Positions 8,067-16,444 are shown, counted from the stretch's first letter. The stretch: 64,000 bases of DNA from Kurthia gibsonii (GCF_006539985.1 NZ_BJOB01000004.1:1-64000); one strand, 5' to 3'. A program made the numbers and translations. The notes: generated by a model not told the origin, from the letters alone.

Positions 8067-8621
8067 TTAAGGAATTAAATCGAAAAAATGATGATAGTCA
8101 TTAATGGTATAATCAGCAACGTCACAATCGTTTTGGAACATAATCGTTTTAAAGCCAGCTTTTTTAGCAGGGATTAAGTCGAGCTCACGATCACCAATCG
8201 CATAGTCGAGTTCATAGCGTTCATGTAAATAGACATAAGCAGCAGGGTCTGGCTTTCGTGCAAAACCATCATCACCGGCGACAATTTCTGTGAAGTATTT
8301 GGCTAAGTCTGTTTCTTGTAAAATACGTTCAACAGAAGCTCGGTTCATATGTGTCATAATAACATTTACTTCAGCCTGTTGTAGAACGTTTTCAACATAG
8401 GGGAATGGTGTGTAATTCGTAATCGCACGACTTTTTTCAATCATTTCTTTTCGTTGTTCATCGGTTAATTGAAAATAGTCCATCGCATGTGATTGCGAAA
8501 CTTTTAGCTGTCTATAGATTTCTTCTTTTGTAAATTGTCCGTTCAATATATCGTATAAAATATCGGTATAAGCAGGATAGGTATCCATAATGGTTCCATC
8601 AAAGTCCCATAAAATACGCAT
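8067..8621 (-). CDS. HAD-superfamily hydrolase (phosphoglycolate phosphatase-like)
   Basis: A 184-residue cytosolic HAD phosphatase. Motif I is LWDFDGTIMD at residues 4-13, motif II is VIMTHMN (about 88-94), motif III includes the Lys in FARKPDP, and motif IV is YAIGDRELDLIPA. The start is the ATG 9 bp after ggagg. A longer upstream reading frame exists but has no ribosome-binding site. HAD substrates cannot be assigned from sequence alone; PgmB- or PGP-like activity is possible. Confidence 0.82.
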   Translation of the reverse strand: MRILWDFDGTIMDTYPAYTDILYDILNGQFTKEEIYRQLKVSQSHAMDYFQLTDEQRKEMIEKSRAITNYTPFPYVENVLQQAEVNVIMTHMNRASVERILQETDLAKYFTEIVAGDDGFARKPDPAAYVYLHERYELDYAIGDRELDLIPAKKAGFKTIMFQNDCDVADYTINDYHHFFDLIP

Positions 8622-8723
8622 GAGCCAATCGCCTCCATTTTTCAAATAGCATAGCATAAATAGGTTTGAAAAGTCTTTTAAAAGGGTACACATAGTAAAG
8701 GTTTAAAAAGGGGCGTGGTAAAG

Positions 8724-8903
8724 ATGAAAAAAGGTAAAGATAATGTGTCGAGTGGACATATGACGAATAACTTCAGTGACGTTGTAGAATTAGGAAAACA
8801 GATGGAAAAACTACGCGACGAACAAGAGCTAAAACGAGATGGTTATACACAAGATCCCGTACAATATGATGATGAAGATGAGAAGAAAGAAGAAGCGAAA
8901 TAA
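8724..8903 (+). CDS. Small acidic hydrophilic protein of unknown function
   Basis: About 59 residues, very rich in Lys, Asp and Glu, with an acidic tail (YDDEDEKKEEAK). It has no membrane segment and no motif I recognise. The ATG is preceded by aaaagggg at about 10 bp, and a GTG nine bases upstream is too close to that site. It is divergent from the HAD gene and ends at a terminator. The composition suggests a disordered cytosolic protein. Confidence 0.6.
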   Translation: MKKGKDNVSSGHMTNNFSDVVELGKQMEKLRDEQELKRDGYTQDPVQYDDEDEKKEEAK

Positions 8904-8948
8904 TACTTAAATATAAGAAGATGGTATATTGATTCATCTGAACATAAG

Positions 8949-8989
8949 AAAAGCCAAAATCGTATGTGTGTTGTGATTTTGGCTTTTTA
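8949..8989. terminator. Bidirectional terminator
   Basis: Stem aaaagccaaaatc/gattttggctttt around a 13-nt loop, followed by T-run. It lies between convergent genes. Confidence 0.88.
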
Positions 8990-8994
8990 TTATT

Positions 8995-10290
8995 TTAGAT
9001 AAAGACAAGTTGAATAATAAATAGAATAGCGAATAGATAAAGTAATGGATGTACTTTTTTCGCTTCACCTTTGACAATTTTTAGAATCGGATATGCGATA
9101 AATCCGAAGGCAATCCCAGTTGAAATACTTGAAGTGAGTGGCATAATAAGCATCACTAAAAATGCAGGAAGTGCCTCATCAAATGTATCCCATTCAATGT
9201 GACGAACAGATGCAATCATCAATGTCCCGACAATGACTAGAACAGGTGATGTAATGGCAGAAACACCTGACACCGAAGCAACTAAAGGTGAGAAGAATGA
9301 AGCAATAATAAATAGAACGGCAACTGTTAAAGCAGTTAAGCCTGTTCGACCACCAGCCGCAACACCTGCAGATGATTCTACATAAGCTGTTGTTGGTGAT
9401 GTACCAAACATTGCTCCGATTGTTGTACCGAATGAGTCACCAAGTAAAGCCTTACGTGCGCGAGGTAGTGTCTCATCCTTCATTAAACCAGCTTGGCGCG
9501 CTACACCAACTAATGTACCTGTTGTATCGAATAGTGTTACTAAGATGAATGAGAATACAACACCGTATAAACTATGTGCAATAACTTCTTTTAAAGCATC
9601 AATTGGATTCCACACAATAATACCTTCTGGTAAATGAGGCATCGTAACAAGCTCATCAATTTTTAATTGCCCTGTAAAGAACGCGATGATGGCGGTAATG
9701 ACCATCCCAATGAAAATAGCACCTGGTACACGACGTACCATGAAAATCGCTGTAATGATAAGACCACCAAGTGTTAATAGCACACTTGGACTTGTTAAAT
9801 CACCTAATTTAATTAAGTTTGTTGGGTCGTCTACAACGACACCCGCCATACGTAATCCTAAAAACGAAATGAATAAACCAATACCAGCAGTAATTGCTAA
9901 TTTTAAATTATTCGGAATCGCTGTAATTAATTTAGAGCGAAGAGGTGTTAAGGATAAAATAATGAATAAAATACCGGCGATAAATACAGAAGCAAAAGCA
10001 GTTGTATAATGTAATTCACCATTTGATGCTTGAACAACTGAATACGTGAAGAAAGCGTTTAAACCCATACCTGGTGCAATCGCAATGGGGTAATTGGCAA
10101 CTAGAGCCATCCACAGTGTACCGAATACTGCGGCAATGATTGTCGCCATGAACACTTGTTGGCTCGGTACACCTGCTGCACTTAAAATTGTCGGATTGAC
10201 GATAATAATATAAACCATTGTTAAAAACGTTGTAACACCAGCAACAAGCTCTGTTTTAACGGACGTTCCATTTTCTTTTAATTTAAACAT
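8995..10290 (-). CDS. NCS2-family guanine/hypoxanthine permease (AzgA type)
   Basis: A 431-residue membrane protein with about 12-14 hydrophobic spans. Family motifs are TVYI-type ATFLTMVYIIIVNPTIL near residues 18-35, NYPIAIAPGMGLNAFFTY (about 65-82), TLFDTTGTL and GTSPTTAYVESSAGVAAGGR (about 297-316). This is the PbuG/PbuO group that imports guanine and hypoxanthine. The promoter overlaps a PurR operator, which fits purine control. I see no purine riboswitch in the leader. Monocistronic. Confidence 0.9.
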   Translation of the reverse strand: MFKLKENGTSVKTELVAGVTTFLTMVYIIIVNPTILSAAGVPSQQVFMATIIAAVFGTLWMALVANYPIAIAPGMGLNAFFTYSVVQASNGELHYTTAFASVFIAGILFIILSLTPLRSKLITAIPNNLKLAITAGIGLFISFLGLRMAGVVVDDPTNLIKLGDLTSPSVLLTLGGLIITAIFMVRRVPGAIFIGMVITAIIAFFTGQLKIDELVTMPHLPEGIIVWNPIDALKEVIAHSLYGVVFSFILVTLFDTTGTLVGVARQAGLMKDETLPRARKALLGDSFGTTIGAMFGTSPTTAYVESSAGVAAGGRTGLTALTVAVLFIIASFFSPLVASVSGVSAITSPVLVIVGTLMIASVRHIEWDTFDEALPAFLVMLIMPLTSSISTGIAFGFIAYPILKIVKGEAKKVHPLLYLFAILFIIQLVFI

Positions 10291-10308
10291 AATAATAACT
10301 CCTTAAAG

Positions 10309-10345
10309 CCGAACGATTTTTTTGACAACGTCTATAATATTCGCT
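10309..10345 (-). promoter_or_regulatory. PurR operator (PurBox pair)
   Basis: Two inverted boxes are read on the minus strand: CGAATATTA, 17 bp, then ATCGTTCGG. The arrangement and spacing match the paired PurBoxes of the B. subtilis pur operon as I know them. The upstream box overlaps the -10 of the permease promoter, so PurR binding would repress when PRPP is low. Confidence 0.75.
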
Positions 10346-10362
10346 AAGAGGTGAAAAAGCAA
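10334..10362 (-). promoter_or_regulatory. Sigma-A promoter of the purine permease
   Basis: On the minus strand TTGCTT and TATTAT are separated by 17 bp, ending 44 bp before the permease ATG. The -10 lies inside the PurBox pair. Confidence 0.65.
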
Positions 10363-10436
10363 GGTGTATTGAAAAAATAAGTATTCTCGAAATAATGTGA
10401 CAATAGAGGTATACTGTAGGAAAGGAGTGAAAGCAT

Positions 10437-11270
10437 TTGTTAAATCTACATTCAACGAAAAAGTTAGTAAATGGTGTTGAAATGCCACGTTTTGGTTTAG
10501 GTGTATATAAAATGACGAATCCAGATGAAGCATATAGTGCCATGTCACATGCACTTGAAGCAGGATACATTGCGATTGATACAGCTGCTTTATATGATAA
10601 CGAGGAACAAGTAGGACAAGCTGTGCGCGATTCAAAAAAGAAGCGTGAGGAATTATTCATCACCTCGAAAGTTTGGAATACCGATCAAGGATACGACCAA
10701 ACGTTACGAGCATTTGAGACAAGTCTAAAGAAATTAGATATGGATTATTTAGATTTATATTTAACGCATTGGCCGGTTCCTGAATTATATGCAGATACTT
10801 ATCGTGCGATTGAACGCTTATACGATGAAAAATTAATTCGCGCTACAGGTGTATCAAATCACGAACCGCATCATCTTGAGAAGTTATTGGCGACAGCGAA
10901 TGTACAACCAATGGTGAATCAAATCGAGCTACATCCTCATTTGATTCAACAAAAAAATCGTGATTTTGCAAAACAACATAACATTGCGATTACATCATGG
11001 TCACCACTTGGTCGCGGTCGCGTATTAGAAGATGAAGCAATTGTGAAGCTTGGAGAAAAGTACGGTAAATCAGCGGCACAAGTGATTATTCGATGGCATT
11101 TACAACACGACTTAATTGTCATTCCGAAATCTGTAAAAGAAGTACGTATTCGACAAAACGCCGATGTCTTTGATTTCAAACTAACTGCGGAAGATATGCA
11201 AGCGATTGATATGTTAAATCGAGATGAACGTTACGGCTCGCATCCAGATACATTCCACCTGAAAAAATAA
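10437..11270 (+). CDS. Aldo/keto reductase
   Basis: A 277-residue cytosolic NADPH-dependent oxidoreductase with a TIM-barrel fold. The catalytic tetrad is visible: Asp48 and Tyr53 in AIDTAALYDNEE, Lys78 in FITSKVW and His111 in YLTHWPVP. The C-terminal IPKSVKEVRIRQN (about 226-238) binds the 2'-phosphate of NADPH. It is closest in length to the B. subtilis YvgN/YtbE group (glyoxal or methylglyoxal reductases), but the substrate is not readable. The start is TTG, 9 bp after aaggag. It is divergent from the purine permease. Confidence 0.9.
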   Translation: MLNLHSTKKLVNGVEMPRFGLGVYKMTNPDEAYSAMSHALEAGYIAIDTAALYDNEEQVGQAVRDSKKKREELFITSKVWNTDQGYDQTLRAFETSLKKLDMDYLDLYLTHWPVPELYADTYRAIERLYDEKLIRATGVSNHEPHHLEKLLATANVQPMVNQIELHPHLIQQKNRDFAKQHNIAITSWSPLGRGRVLEDEAIVKLGEKYGKSAAQVIIRWHLQHDLIVIPKSVKEVRIRQNADVFDFKLTAEDMQAIDMLNRDERYGSHPDTFHLKK

Positions 11271-11309
11271 AGAAATGAAGCTGGATATGAAAAACGCAAT
11301 TCTACATGA

Positions 11310-11364
11310 GTATAAGAAAAACTGGAATCGCGCTGTGGTGCGATTCCAGTTTTCCGTTGCGAAC
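11310..11364. repeat. Dispersed hairpin repeat, copy 2
   Basis: The hairpin arms 11317-11332 and 11337-11352 (aaaactggaatcgcgc/gtgcgattccagtttt) enclose a TGTG loop, and ttccgttgcgaac follows. The core is enclosed by an outer stem, agaaatgaagctg (11271-11283) with cagctccatttct (11393-11405), with one mismatch. It lies between convergent genes and probably ends both. Confidence 0.8.
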
Positions 11365-11409
11365 GCAAAAAAAGAAAGTGAAATGTTTGCCTCAGCTCCA
11401 TTTCTTTTT

Positions 11410-12090
11410 TTATAAGAAAAAATGTTTTAAAGTTAAGTAAACTGGTGGTATTAAAAGGGCAGGTAACATATTCAGACTTTTTAAGTTTTTAATTCCTAAA
11501 ATACTCAAACCAGTCGCAAAAATAAGAATGCCTCCGATAATCGAGATTTCAGTTAATAAAGACTCCGTCATAAAGTCATTTAAAAATAAAGCCATCACAT
11601 AGAAGAAGCCCTGCCATAAAAAGAGTACCACTGCGGATAATGCGATGCCGAAACCGAATGTAGAAGCGAGTACGAGCGACGTTACACCGTCTAAAATACC
11701 ATTTGTAATTAAGTATGTATGGTCGCCTTGTAAGGCACTATTAATAGGACCAAGAATGGATAATGTACCAATACAGAATAAAAGAATAGCTGTAGATAGA
11801 CCTTTTGCGAGTGGCCCGTCTGAAAAGCGTTCAACAAATCGATTGAAACGTACTTCAATGTCGATTTTTTCACCAATTACTGCACCAATTGCTAAACTAA
11901 CGATGAAGAGAACTGGTTCTTCACTTTTCGGTAAATATTGTGTTACTGCATTAATACCAAGTGCGACAGCAGCAAATCCCATCGCTTGTAACAAAATCGT
12001 TTGATAGCGTTCTTTTAGCCCTTTATTCATTAAGCTTCCGATAGTACTACCAATCAAAATCATGCAACAATTAAAAATCGTTCCGAACAT
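11410..12090 (-). CDS. DUF554 membrane protein (YdfK/YqgA family)
   Basis: A 226-residue protein with six to seven hydrophobic spans. The N-terminal FNCCMILIGSTIGSLMNKGL and the SLAIGAVIGEKIDIE stretch (about 65-79) are typical of DUF554. No biochemical function is established for the family. Start ATG follows aaaagggg at about 8 bp. Monocistronic, ended by the shared hairpin repeat. Confidence 0.83.
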   Translation of the reverse strand: MFGTIFNCCMILIGSTIGSLMNKGLKERYQTILLQAMGFAAVALGINAVTQYLPKSEEPVLFIVSLAIGAVIGEKIDIEVRFNRFVERFSDGPLAKGLSTAILLFCIGTLSILGPINSALQGDHTYLITNGILDGVTSLVLASTFGFGIALSAVVLFLWQGFFYVMALFLNDFMTESLLTEISIIGGILIFATGLSILGIKNLKSLNMLPALLIPPVYLTLKHFFL

Positions 12091-12163
12091 ATGTATAACC
12101 CCTTTTTATAGCATATCAGAAGAAAAGGAACCGCATATACAGGCGATTCCTCTCCAATGAATT

Positions 12164-12682
12164 CTATTGTTTTTTCATATCCTCAAAAAACTTCACAAAT
12201 GCTTCTTTTGGTTGTTCACCGACAAGACGCCCAACTTCCTTACCGTCTTTGAAATAAGCAAGTGTAGGTGTCGCTGCCAAGTTATAATCTTGCCAACCTT
12301 GTTCAAACTCTAAAACATTATATTGGTTAATATCTACTTTTGCTTCATCTGCTAAAGGCATTAACTCTGGTGTTACTTTTTGACAATGTACACATTCAGG
12401 TGAGAAGAAGTAAGCGTAAGTTCCTTCACCACTATCAATTTTTTCTTTTAAGGCATCTGGTAAGATGATATTTTGATAATTTTCATCATCTAATTGATCG
12501 ATTGTTGATTGTGTTTTAATTTTATGGTCTCCGTATAGTGAAGAACCTTCTTCTTTTTTATCATTTGAACTTTTATTAAGTAATAATAAAGCTGCAAAAA
12601 TAGCTACAATAATTAAAGCAATAATAATTAGAATTCCAGCATTATTTTTTTTCTTAGGGACATTCGTTTTCTTTTTTGCCAT
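12164..12682 (-). CDS. Membrane-anchored thioredoxin-like protein
   Basis: A 172-residue protein with a lysine-rich N terminus, one membrane helix (about 16-35), and an extracytoplasmic thioredoxin domain (about 75-170) with active site Cys97-Val-His-Cys100 and the cis-proline loop AATPTLAYF. Its ATG overlaps the stop of bdbC by one base, so the two are translationally coupled. By analogy with BdbC/BdbD or BdbA/BdbB, it should be the thiol oxidant or isomerase recharged by the DsbB-like partner. It is not DsbA-like in sequence. Confidence 0.87.
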   Translation of the reverse strand: MAKKKTNVPKKKNNAGILIIIALIIVAIFAALLLLNKSSNDKKEEGSSLYGDHKIKTQSTIDQLDDENYQNIILPDALKEKIDSGEGTYAYFFSPECVHCQKVTPELMPLADEAKVDINQYNVLEFEQGWQDYNLAATPTLAYFKDGKEVGRLVGEQPKEAFVKFFEDMKKQ

Positions 12683-13110
12683 TACATTTCCTCCTTCTTT
12701 CCTTGTTTAAGGATAAAGATACTTGTGATGAAAATCAATACAAATGCAGTAAGTGACAAGAAAGGAATCGTAATAAAACCAAGCCAGTTAATATATTCTC
12801 CTGTACATGGTACACGTCCACAAGCTATTGCATTATCATGTAAAAACGGTATTTTTTGCATACCGTAATGATAAAGTGCTACCAATGCACCGATACATGA
12901 AAAGACAAGTGTAGTAACAGCAATCTGTGCATTACGCTGAATATACGCAATTCCAATAATCAATACGAGTGGATACATTAAAATACGCTGGTACCAACAA
13001 AATGTACAAGGCTCATATTTCATCACTTCAGAGAAGAATAGAGAACCCATCATCGCTACAAGTGATACAACCCACATAAATAACATACTATATTCTATTT
13101 TTTTAGACAT
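12682..13110 (-). CDS. bdbC: DsbB-family disulfide bond formation protein
   Basis: A 142-residue membrane protein with four helices. The quinone-side pair is Cys35-x2-Cys38 in EPCTFCWYQR, and the second pair is Cys97/Cys102 in ACGRVPCTGEYINWLG. DsbB proteins re-oxidise a thioredoxin-fold partner by passing electrons to quinone. The partner is encoded directly downstream. In B. subtilis the BdbC pair supports competence and secretion, but no such gene is adjacent here. Confidence 0.92.
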   Translation of the reverse strand: MSKKIEYSMLFMWVVSLVAMMGSLFFSEVMKYEPCTFCWYQRILMYPLVLIIGIAYIQRNAQIAVTTLVFSCIGALVALYHYGMQKIPFLHDNAIACGRVPCTGEYINWLGFITIPFLSLTAFVLIFITSIFILKQGKKEEM

Positions 13111-13311
13111 TATAATTCTCCTAGTTCTACATTATTTTCCTACTTGAGTATAAAGGCTTTTACAAACATTGTAAAATAGAATTCTCTCAAATTCAAAGTT
13201 TTTTTGTTGGTTTACTCTTATAATACCCGTCAAAAGTATGAAAGGATTCGCATAGGAGAAAAGGGCATTTCCATGTACAATAGAAGGTAGTATAGAACGG
13301 AGGGTGGTACT

Positions 13312-14427
13312 TTGACGAAAGCAGACCATTCAAATATCGCATTATTGAAAGAAATTGCAGAATTATTAAATGAAGAAACTGAAATGAAACAAATGCTTCA
13401 ATTAGCACTAGAGAAGTTACTTGAAGGCACGAAGTTTGAAACGGGATGGATCTTTCTTATTAAAGATCGTCGCCGCCATGAACTGATTGCTGAAGCGAAC
13501 TTACCGAATAATTTAGAACAAGAGGGGTGTCGCTATCTATGTAAGGGTGGTTGTTGGTGTTTATCGAAATACCATAACAATGAATTAGAAAAAGCGTCGA
13601 ATATTATAGAATGCCAGCGCATTGAATTAGCTAATAAGCATTCTAATGAAGCGCACGATGCGATTACCCATCATGCAACGGTTCCATTACAATCAGGTCC
13701 AGAAAAGTTCGGACTATTAAATGTCGCATCACCTAATACAGTACGTTTTTCAGATGATGATCTTGCATTATTAGAGTCGATTGCATTCCAAATTGGTTCA
13801 GCTATTAAGCGTATTCTACTTACAAAACAAGAAAAAGACGTTGCACTTGCACAGGAACGAAATCGACTAGCACGTGACTTACATGATTCAGTTAATCAGC
13901 TACTTTTTTCAGTCACACTGACTTCTCGTGCAGGCATCGAAATGACAGATGAACCGTTAGTAAAAGAGACATTTGCAGAAATTCAATCGCTTACACAAGA
14001 GGCTTTAACAGAGATGCGTGCACTTATTTGGCAACTGCGTCCTAAAGGATTGGAAACAGGGTTACTTGAAGCACTAAAAGGTTATGCTGAAATGCTTGGT
14101 ATCACACTTGATGTAAAAGTATCTGGTGTATTACAGTTCCCTTCTAAAATTGAGGAAGCACTATTCCGGATTGCACAAGAAGCTTTGAATAATGTACGAA
14201 AACATGCAGGTGTAAAACAAGCTCAAATCATTATTCGTGTGACACATAGTGATATTTTACTTGTTATTAAAGATGATGGTCGTGGTTTCTCAGTAGATTC
14301 GTCTATTGCACTTCCGTCGCTTGGTTTACAAAGTATGCGTGATCGTACAGAAGCACTTGGAGGAACGATTGACTGGGTGAGTGATATTGGAAAAGGGACG
14401 GAAATATTAATTCGACTACCTTATTAA
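13312..14427 (+). CDS. GAF-domain sensor histidine kinase, AirS/YhcY type
   Basis: A 371-residue soluble kinase with no membrane helix. An N-terminal GAF domain (about 15-170) contains five cysteines in a short span: Cys73, Cys77, Cys81, Cys83 and Cys101. A HisKA_3 dimerisation box has His191 in ARDLHDSVNQ, and an ATPase domain carries DDGRGF and GLGLQSMRDR. Staphylococcus aureus AirS, a homologue, holds a [2Fe-2S] cluster through GAF cysteines and senses oxygen, so the same is inferred here. TTG start after ggagggtgg. The response regulator follows 12 bp later. Confidence 0.87.
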   Translation: MTKADHSNIALLKEIAELLNEETEMKQMLQLALEKLLEGTKFETGWIFLIKDRRRHELIAEANLPNNLEQEGCRYLCKGGCWCLSKYHNNELEKASNIIECQRIELANKHSNEAHDAITHHATVPLQSGPEKFGLLNVASPNTVRFSDDDLALLESIAFQIGSAIKRILLTKQEKDVALAQERNRLARDLHDSVNQLLFSVTLTSRAGIEMTDEPLVKETFAEIQSLTQEALTEMRALIWQLRPKGLETGLLEALKGYAEMLGITLDVKVSGVLQFPSKIEEALFRIAQEALNNVRKHAGVKQAQIIIRVTHSDILLVIKDDGRGFSVDSSIALPSLGLQSMRDRTEALGGTIDWVSDIGKGTEILIRLPY

Positions 14428-14439
14428 GGAGGGGATTGT

Positions 14440-15078
14440 ATGATTAAAGTATTGATTGCTGACGATCATCATGTTGTAAGAAGAGGGTTACTTTTCTTTT
14501 TAAAAACACAAAAAGATATTGAGGTAGTGGGGGAAGCACGAAATGGTAAGGAAGCAGTAGAACTCGCTTCAGTGTATCAACCGGATATTGTATTAATGGA
14601 TTTAGTCATGCCAGAGATGGATGGGATTGAAGCGACACGTCGTATTAAATCTGTGTATCCACATATTCAAATTTTGATGTTGACGAGTTTTTCAGATCGA
14701 GATCATATTTTACCAGCGATTGAAGCTGGAGCAGCGGGCTATCAATTAAAAGATATTGAACCAGATGAACTCGTTTTAACAATTCGTAAAATCATTGCGG
14801 GCGAAAATATTATGCATCCTGAAGTGACGCATCAACTCGATCAGAACCAAGAATCAACGCAACATTTGCCGCATGTGAAAAATCCACTAACTCGCCGTGA
14901 AAAAGATGTCTTAGCGGAATTAACGAAAGGGAAGAGCAATAAAGAGATTGCTTCTTCATTATTTGTTACAGAGAAAACGGTGAAAACTCATATCTCAAAT
15001 ATTTTTGCGAAATTAGAAGTACAAGATCGTACGCAGGCAGCTTTATACGCTGTGAAATACGGTTTAACTGAAAAATAA
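14440..15078 (+). CDS. NarL/LuxR-family response regulator, AirR/YhcZ type
   Basis: A 212-residue regulator. The receiver domain (about 1-120) has acidic pocket Asp8-Asp9, phospho-acceptor Asp54 in VLMDLVMPEMDG and Lys104-like LKD. The C-terminal LuxR helix-turn-helix (about 148-210, LTRREKDVLAELTKGKSNKE) binds DNA. It is the partner of the kinase immediately upstream, with Shine-Dalgarno aaggagg between them. A terminator follows. Confidence 0.92.
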   Translation: MIKVLIADDHHVVRRGLLFFLKTQKDIEVVGEARNGKEAVELASVYQPDIVLMDLVMPEMDGIEATRRIKSVYPHIQILMLTSFSDRDHILPAIEAGAAGYQLKDIEPDELVLTIRKIIAGENIMHPEVTHQLDQNQESTQHLPHVKNPLTRREKDVLAELTKGKSNKEIASSLFVTEKTVKTHISNIFAKLEVQDRTQAALYAVKYGLTEK

Positions 15079-15116
15079 AGGAGGCATTGCGTAAAAGTAC
15101 GCAGCCTCCTTTTTAT
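15077..15116. terminator. Bidirectional terminator after the response regulator
   Basis: Stem aaggaggc...tgcgta/tacgca..gcctcctt followed by T-run. It lies 2 bp from the convergent rsgA stop. Confidence 0.88.
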
Positions 15117-15119
15117 ATA

Positions 15120-16202
15120 TTATAGACGATTTTTCTTTTTGTTTTTTAGTTGTTTAGATACTTGTTTCCATTTACGTGTTTCTGCTAGTTGTGCTTGCTT
15201 ATTCGTCTTTTGTTCAAGATAGCGAATTTCACGTTGTAGCTTCACATAGCTAGCATAGCGTGCTTGTTCCAATGAGCCATCTGAAAGAGCCTGTTGAATG
15301 GCACAACCAGGTTCATTTTTATGTGAACAATCACGGAAACGACATGCGTCAGCTAGTTGTTCAATATCAGAAAAACTCGATTCTAAAGCACCTTCTGTTG
15401 ACCATAGTTGTAATTCGCGCATTCCAGGTGTGTCGATGAGAATACCGCCATTTGGTAAGATAAAAAGTTCGCGATGTGTCGTTGTATGACGCCCTTTAGA
15501 GTCATCTTCACGAATGTGTTGAACGGTCATTTTTTCTTCTTCAACGAGCGCATTTGTAAGAGTAGATTTTCCAACCCCTGAAGAACCCATTAATGCTGCT
15601 GTTTTATGTGGTAGAAGTAAATTTTGTATCTCTTCAATTCCTTCTCCTGTTAATGTGCTGATTGCATAGATTGGCACACCAATCGCTACTTGTGCTGCTT
15701 GTTCAATGAATGGCTTGATATCTTCGCATAGATCTTTTTTTGTTAAGATAATGACTGGAGATGCACCGGAGTCCCAAGCAGCTAGTACATAGCGTTCAAG
15801 TCGACGAACATTAAAGTCGTGATTTAAGCTCATAACGATGAACACAAGATCGACGTTCGTCGCAACGATTTGTTCATCAATTTCGACACCAGCCATTTTG
15901 CGTGAGAATGTCGAAGTACGTGTTAAAAGTTGATGAATTAAACAACGCTGTTCGCCCGGCATTTGTTCAACTAATACCCAGTCACCGATTGCTGGATAAT
16001 CTTTACGCATAAAAGCGTTGTAGGCATACTTACCAGAGATCGTCCCAAGCAGTTCACCTTGTTCTGTACGAATGCGGTAGCTATGCTTATGTTCAAGTGT
16101 GATACGCCCAATCAAGTAATTTTCATGACCTACTTGTGTTAAAAGTGCTGTAGCTTCAGATGTAAAAGGCTCTTTAAAGCCGTATTGTTGTAGTTGTGTC
16201 AA
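15120..16202 (-). CDS. rsgA: Ribosome small subunit-dependent GTPase A
   Basis: A 360-residue circularly permuted GTPase that assists late 30S maturation. An OB-fold (about 35-100) precedes G4 TKKD (154-157), G1 GSSGVGKST (206-214) and G3 DTPG (257-260), followed by the zinc motif C-x5-C-x-H-x5-C (CRFRDCSHKNEPGC) and a basic C-terminal tail. The TTG start is chosen because ggagg lies 8 bp upstream and the protein from there matches family length. It is not next to prkC/stp, so it may be the second RsgA paralogue found in some Bacillales. The leader contains an ORF and a terminator. Confidence 0.9.
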   Translation of the reverse strand: MTQLQQYGFKEPFTSEATALLTQVGHENYLIGRITLEHKHSYRIRTEQGELLGTISGKYAYNAFMRKDYPAIGDWVLVEQMPGEQRCLIHQLLTRTSTFSRKMAGVEIDEQIVATNVDLVFIVMSLNHDFNVRRLERYVLAAWDSGASPVIILTKKDLCEDIKPFIEQAAQVAIGVPIYAISTLTGEGIEEIQNLLLPHKTAALMGSSGVGKSTLTNALVEEEKMTVQHIREDDSKGRHTTTHRELFILPNGGILIDTPGMRELQLWSTEGALESSFSDIEQLADACRFRDCSHKNEPGCAIQQALSDGSLEQARYASYVKLQREIRYLEQKTNKQAQLAETRKWKQVSKQLKNKKKNRL

Positions 16203-16228
16203 TGTAATTTCCTCCAATAATGTGGTAA

Positions 16229-16269
16229 TAAAAAAAGGTTTATTGCACCGTAATGGATGCAATAAACCT
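16229..16269 (-). terminator. Intrinsic terminator inside the rsgA leader
   Basis: On the minus strand aggtttattgca pairs with tgcaataaacct (12 bp, perfect), followed by a T-run. It lies 27 bp before the rsgA start and after the leader ORF, so rsgA can be expressed only if RNA polymerase reads through it. Confidence 0.85.
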
Positions 16270-16300
16270 AACCGCACATTGAAAGAGAGCTATAACATAA

Positions 16301-16381
16301 TTATAGCGCTACATGGCAGGAAAAAGTTTTATGCATACCAAATACGTGCGAAGTTGTCGCAATCTCATATTTATTCATCAT
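16301..16381 (-). CDS. Candidate 26-residue leader peptide of rsgA
   Basis: A short ORF starting MMNKYEIATTSHVFGMHK, with AGGTGA 6 bp before its ATG, a near-consensus ribosome-binding site. Its TAA stop falls in the 3-prime-facing part of the hairpin gctataa/ttatagc (16289-16307), and the rsgA terminator follows 32 bp later. This is the layout of ribosome-mediated transcription attenuation. The peptide is not similar to any leader I can name with confidence. Translation has not been shown. Confidence 0.6.
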   Translation of the reverse strand: MMNKYEIATTSHVFGMHKTFSCHVAL

Positions 16382-16415
16382 AATACTTCACCTGCTCCCT
16401 TTATAAGTTAGACCT

Positions 16416-16444
16416 AGCATAACAACTTTAACAGAATTCGTCAA
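16416..16444 (-). promoter_or_regulatory. Sigma-A promoter of the rsgA leader transcript
   Basis: On the minus strand TTGACG and TATGCT are separated by exactly 17 bp. The -35 overlaps the last codons of the upstream CDF transporter gene. Predicted start is near 16408, about 27 bases before the leader ATG. Confidence 0.6.

Noticed and set aside
10291-10436. Purine riboswitch upstream of the permease
   Set aside because: No three-way-junction consensus is present, and the leader from the promoter to the ATG is only about 40 nt.
10283-10663. Minus-strand frames of 110-126 codons upstream of the purine permease
   Set aside because: They overlap the PurR operator, the promoter and the aldo-keto reductase gene, and have no recognisable sequence.
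16203-16277. N-terminal extension of RsgA by 25 residues
   Set aside because: The extension reads through the leader terminator and lacks a ribosome-binding site, while TTG at 16202 has ggagg at 8 bp and gives the family length.
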